From: Calonectria ilicicola
Taxonomy: Eukaryota > Ascomycota > Sordariomycetes > Hypocreales > Nectriaceae
Length of the DNA: 64,000 nt
Reading direction: 5' to 3'
Assembly (NCBI GenBank): GCA_020809705.1
Contig: CP085826.1
Coordinates: 6,200,001 to 6,264,000, forward strand
In this document: piece by piece, positions 61,001 through 64,000 of the stretch
How positions within the stretch are numbered: the first letter of the stretch is position 1
Layout of the letters: each line of letters starts with the position of its first letter
The notes under the pieces: generated by a model
Databases searched by the model: none
The model's input: only the letters and a program-made list of their open reading frames with translations
What the model was told of the DNA's origin: nothing
Position numbers and translations under genes: made by a program

Positions 61001-61999
61001 GAGAAGCTTACCATCCTTGAAACTGCGCAGCTTCATAGCGACCTCGTGCGTGCTGCCGTACAACGAGGAGAGATCGAGCCATGTGGTGGCACGATTGATG
61101 TTCTCGCGCGGGTTCTCTCTGGAAGTGCCCGTCTCGGGGGCAGCTTCGGAGCGATAGACTCGGAAAGTCGTGTTGAGTGGGAAGTCCTTCTCGTCATCGG
61201 GCACGGGCACATCAATGTACTCATCTCGGGAATCGGAAGACCATGTGATGTCGTGCATGATGAACTCGACAAGTCCAAGGAGGAATGGTGTGTGTTCATA
61301 GTACAAAACCTCCTTGCGCTTGAAGAAGGCGTTACTCACAGCTCGCGGGTTGGGGCCCTCACGGGGCGTGGATATGCCATCTGCGTAATGGTGCTGGCCG
61401 TAATCTCGCGACTTGGCTACACCGTACATGCCCTCGTTCATCTCGCCGTTCTTCAGCCAGTTGCAAGAGCCGTCATATGTGCGATACCACCTGGTGCACG
61501 CATCATGAAAGTTAGTCTCTTGAATATTCCCTCTGCCAAGTTCGCCTGATTCTCCACAAGCTTACCATTGATCCTTGGACGCAGTACATCGCTGATCCAG
61601 AGGCCATGGTAGATGACCTAGAAGGGCTTCCGCTTCATTCTGGGGCCAAGTAGCCTTGTAGCTGGGTGGGCGTGTCGCATTAGTTGCGTTGGGGGGAACC
61701 TCTGGCGTTTTGACATTCTCCCAGATATCGTCGAATGACGGGTGCTTGGGAAGACTGCCGTCTGTAAATATGTCCTGCAGGCCAGCGACAGTTCCATGGT
61801 TGACGAGACGTCCAAGCCATTCGCCAAACTGATTCCTTGGGCCTCTGTCCTGATCGCCGAACTCCGGCTGCGCCTTGTCGGCTACAGGGTCGCCTTGCTT
61901 GTTCGTCTTTGGATAGTAGCGCTCATACGGCCACTGGTCTGCCAACACCTGGCCAGTGAAGCAGCCCAAGCCGATGACCGTGGTAGCAGACACCTTCAT
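58049..61999 (-). CDS. Alpha-dioxygenase-like haem peroxidase fused to cytochrome P450
   Basis: Three exons on the minus strand (61999-61566, 61490-59264, 59194-58049), in phase, 1268 residues. Residues 1-20 are a signal peptide ending VLA-DQ. The peroxidase part (about 145-740) has YRTYDGSCNWL, distal H224 in EFIMHDITW, the calcium-loop type WLDLSSLYGS (282-291), LLLREHNRMCDLL, and Y465-R-F-H468 with proximal His and a Tyr in the place of the cyclooxygenase and alpha-dioxygenase radical Tyr. NxS/T sequons lie at 251, 482 and 496. A hydrophobic segment at about 765-781 then a P450 hinge (YPKVLGGLPFLGKALDF) starts the P450. It has ExxR at E1125-R1128 and haem Cys C1211 in GPHTCPGRWF. The I helix reads GLRN-LQIT without the acid-Thr pair. 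One continuous exon spans the junction, so this is a true fusion. Role inferred: oxylipin synthesis. Confidence 0.92.
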
Positions 62000-63113
62000 G
62001 GTCACCAACGCGGTCAACCACTCGTCTAAGAAGATGAAGAACGTTGATTGCGATCCTGTGCACAAAGTGACCAACGCAAGCCATGCAGCAAGTTAGGGTC
62101 GAAAAACTTGGGGTACTGTGTCCGTAGGTCTTGGCCTTTTATTGATGACACGGCGCTGAAATTGTCCTTCAGCCTCACAGCTCCTCATAGCCAAGAGATT
62201 GCTTTGGCACTAATCCACAGCCGCTTGGTAGCTTGACAGAGAGCTGACGTGAGCCCCCGCGGAAGGCATCGTATCGGCAGCGGCTCAACCTTGATCGAGT
62301 TGCCTTGAACCCGTGCCGCCTCCACGCCGCAGTGACGTGGAATGCTGGTAGCTGCAGTTTACAGTTGTTTGATCAATGAGCAGGGCAGTGAGGCGCCAAT
62401 AATGTCCCCCAATGTAAAACAAGTTCTCGCGTAAGTTCAGGTAGTCTTGCCGGTTGCATTATCAGCCAGCCACCAACGCTATGCACACAGCTACGGGCTG
62501 AGCTGCATGACCCCAAGTGGCATAGCGCTGTAGGGAATGGACCCTTTGCTTCGTTCATTAGCCAACGATGAGTGAGTCGAGACTTTTGTCTTGCACCAAT
62601 GATGGACTTCGTATTTTGTTTCGGTAAGCATGCATGTCTTGTGACGAATGAAGACCAAGGTTCGCGTGCCCAGGGCGGCTGCCTAGACTAGCCTCGAAGT
62701 CCTCACTTTAGCCACACAACACATAAGTCTCAAATGAAGGAGGGGCTCCACTGCTACAGGGCGGCATTTTGCACGGTCGGTCTGCCTACTGTAGTACTTT
62801 GCGTTCTTGTCGTCTTTTGTTTTGCGTAAGCACAGCACTCGATAGCACGGTACTGCACGTTCAAGGTACATTGGGCCCATGAGCTCCCCCCGGATAGTGG
62901 CAGTGCTAATGATCCATGTAGTGCAGTAGTATCCAACATTGTCTGACAAGCTAGGTAACACGAGCAAACACAATTGCAAGGCAAACAAATGGATTCCGTC
63001 TCGACATGATCCAAAATCCCCCGCGAGCCCTGCACTTGCTCCCTTTCTCACGTTTTGGCTAGTTCTTGAGAACTTGACGTTTCAATATTCTACCCGCAAA
63101 AGGAAATATAACC
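62000..63113. promoter_or_regulatory. Divergent promoter region, peroxidase-P450 and flavin oxidase
   Basis: 1114 bp between the divergent start codons at 61999 (-) and 63114 (+). It has no convincing reading frame and ordinary composition. It presumably carries both promoters. No specific activator site is claimed. Confidence 0.5.
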
Positions 63114-64000
63114 ATGTTCTCCTTTCCCGTCCTCATCTTCACAGCCCTGGCGGGAGCAGGAACAGGAGCAGCATCTTCCACTCCGCCATCACTTCGCGAG
63201 TGTCTTGACGGGGCTGGTGTCCAAGACTACGCTTTCCCAAGCCACCCGCTGTACTCGCTTCTCAAGGTCAAGCGTTGGAATCTGGACATTGATGTGACTC
63301 CCGCTGTGGTTACGGTGCCCGAGACGGCCGAGCAGATAGCCGCTATAGTGGCCTGCGCGCAAGAGAGGGGTCTGAAGGTACAGCCCAAGAGCGGAGGGCA
63401 TAGCTTTGGCAACTACGGTGAGTGAAGTCTCGGGGTATTCCTTTGATGCTAGTTTTCACAATGCTTCGCCCGCGTGGCTACTGATTAGGGAAAACATGTT
63501 GTGAAACAATCATGATGCTTACTCTCTGAGGTTCGTGAGCAGGTCTCGGCGGACACGATGGCGCGGTAGTCGTCGACCTCAAAAAGTTCCAACACTTTTC
63601 TATGGACGAGAACACCCATATCGCCACCATCGGCGCGGGCACTCGCCTCGGCGACGTGACGAAGAAGCTGTACTCGCACGGTAGCCGAGCCATGAGCCAT
63701 GGGACCTGCCCGTCTGTCGGCATCGGCGGGCATGCCACTATCGGTGGCCTGGGTCCGACCTCGCGCCAGTTCGGCTCAGCGCTGGACCACGTCGAGGCCG
63801 TCACCGTCGTTCTCGCGGACGGCACCATCACGCGCGCCTCGTGGACAGAGAACAAGGACCTGTTCTGGGCGCTCAAGGGAGCCGGCGCTGGCTTTGGCAT
63901 CATCACTGAGTTTGTCGTCCGCACGGAGCCCGCGCCCGGCAACCTCGTGCAGTACTCTTTTGCGCTCCACCACGACGACAAATACGCCGACATGGCCGAT
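63114..64000 (+). CDS. Secreted FAD-dependent oxidase, BBE/glucooligosaccharide oxidase type (partial)
   Basis: Two exons visible, 63114-63417 and 63543 to the window edge, 254 residues read, 3' end missing. The N-terminus MFSFPVLIFTALAGAGTGAA is a signal peptide. The PCMH-type FAD domain follows: VVTVPETAEQIAAIVACAQE, the 8-alpha-histidyl site H96 in KSGGHSFGNYGLGGHD across the intron, and the second covalent site C157 in SHGTCPSVGIGGHATIGGLG, 61 residues on. Both covalent links suggest bicovalent FAD as in glucooligosaccharide oxidase and berberine-bridge-like enzymes. WALKGAGAGFGIITEF ends the FAD domain, and the substrate domain begins at the edge. Members act on sugars, oligosaccharides or secondary metabolites. 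The divergent peroxidase-P450 neighbour makes a biosynthetic role possible. Confidence 0.92.

Noticed and set aside
1..64000. CRISPR arrays, rRNA genes, bacterial operons or prophage
   Set aside because: No regularly spaced direct repeats, no 5S or rDNA motifs, and all genes are eukaryotic with spliceosomal introns.

Overview
The window is nuclear DNA of a filamentous ascomycete, most likely a Sordariomycete (Hypocreales-like). The evidence is short GT-AG introns (mostly 50-80 nt) with a branch site near the acceptor, two Zn2Cys6 transcription factors, a BNI4 homologue with the conserved C-terminal block, and several fungal-specific families. There are no operons and no bacterial-type signals. 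I rebuilt seventeen spliced or single-exon protein genes, one truncated gene relic and one tRNA gene by joining exons by eye. All splice sites are predictions checked only for reading phase and family fit.

Layout. 1-5.9 kb: no gene seen. 5.9-10.5 kb: a mitochondrial two-helix membrane protein (-) and pyruvate dehydrogenase protein X (+), separated by an A+T-rich stretch holding a mutated tRNA-like remnant. 13.8-21.5 kb: a Zn2Cys6 factor with a damaged zinc cluster (+) and an eight-exon oligopeptide transporter (-). 22.3-25.1 kb: a mitochondrial-type ketoacyl-ACP synthase and a Cbp3-type complex III chaperone (both +). 25.5-28.0 kb: a divergent pair, a kappa-class glutathione S-transferase and an HSDL2-like dehydrogenase, both ending in peroxisomal C-terminal signals. 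28.3-33.3 kb: a large Yta7/ATAD2-type AAA ATPase (-). 35 kb: a small conserved orphan. 37.6 kb: tRNA-Gln(CTG) in an A+T-rich stretch. 39.1-41.1 kb: a second Zn2Cys6 factor with intact cluster (-). 41.1-48.0 kb: gene-poor. 48.0-50.5 kb: BNI4. 51.7-53.3 kb: Dus1. 53.7-54.8 kb: a CCCH zinc-finger protein (-). 55.3-57.0 kb: two neighbouring genes of the interferon-induced IFI6/IFI27 (FAM14) family (-). 57.3-57.5 kb: the 3' remnant of a choice-of-anchor-B gene. 58.0-64 kb: a 1268-residue fusion of an alpha-dioxygenase-like haem peroxidase and a cytochrome P450 (-), divergent from a secreted BBE/GOOX-type flavin oxidase (+) that runs off the right edge.

The left two thirds is mainly housekeeping and mitochondrial or chromatin functions. 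The last 9 kb looks accessory. The most unusual item is the peroxidase-P450 fusion: it has a cleavable-looking signal peptide, peroxidase catalytic residues including a Tyr three residues before the proximal His, a transmembrane segment, and a P450 whose haem Cys is intact but whose I helix carries Asn-Leu-Gln where the acid-Thr pair normally sits. Together these suggest a membrane-anchored oxylipin-forming enzyme made of a dioxygenase coupled to a hydroperoxide-processing P450. That function is inference.
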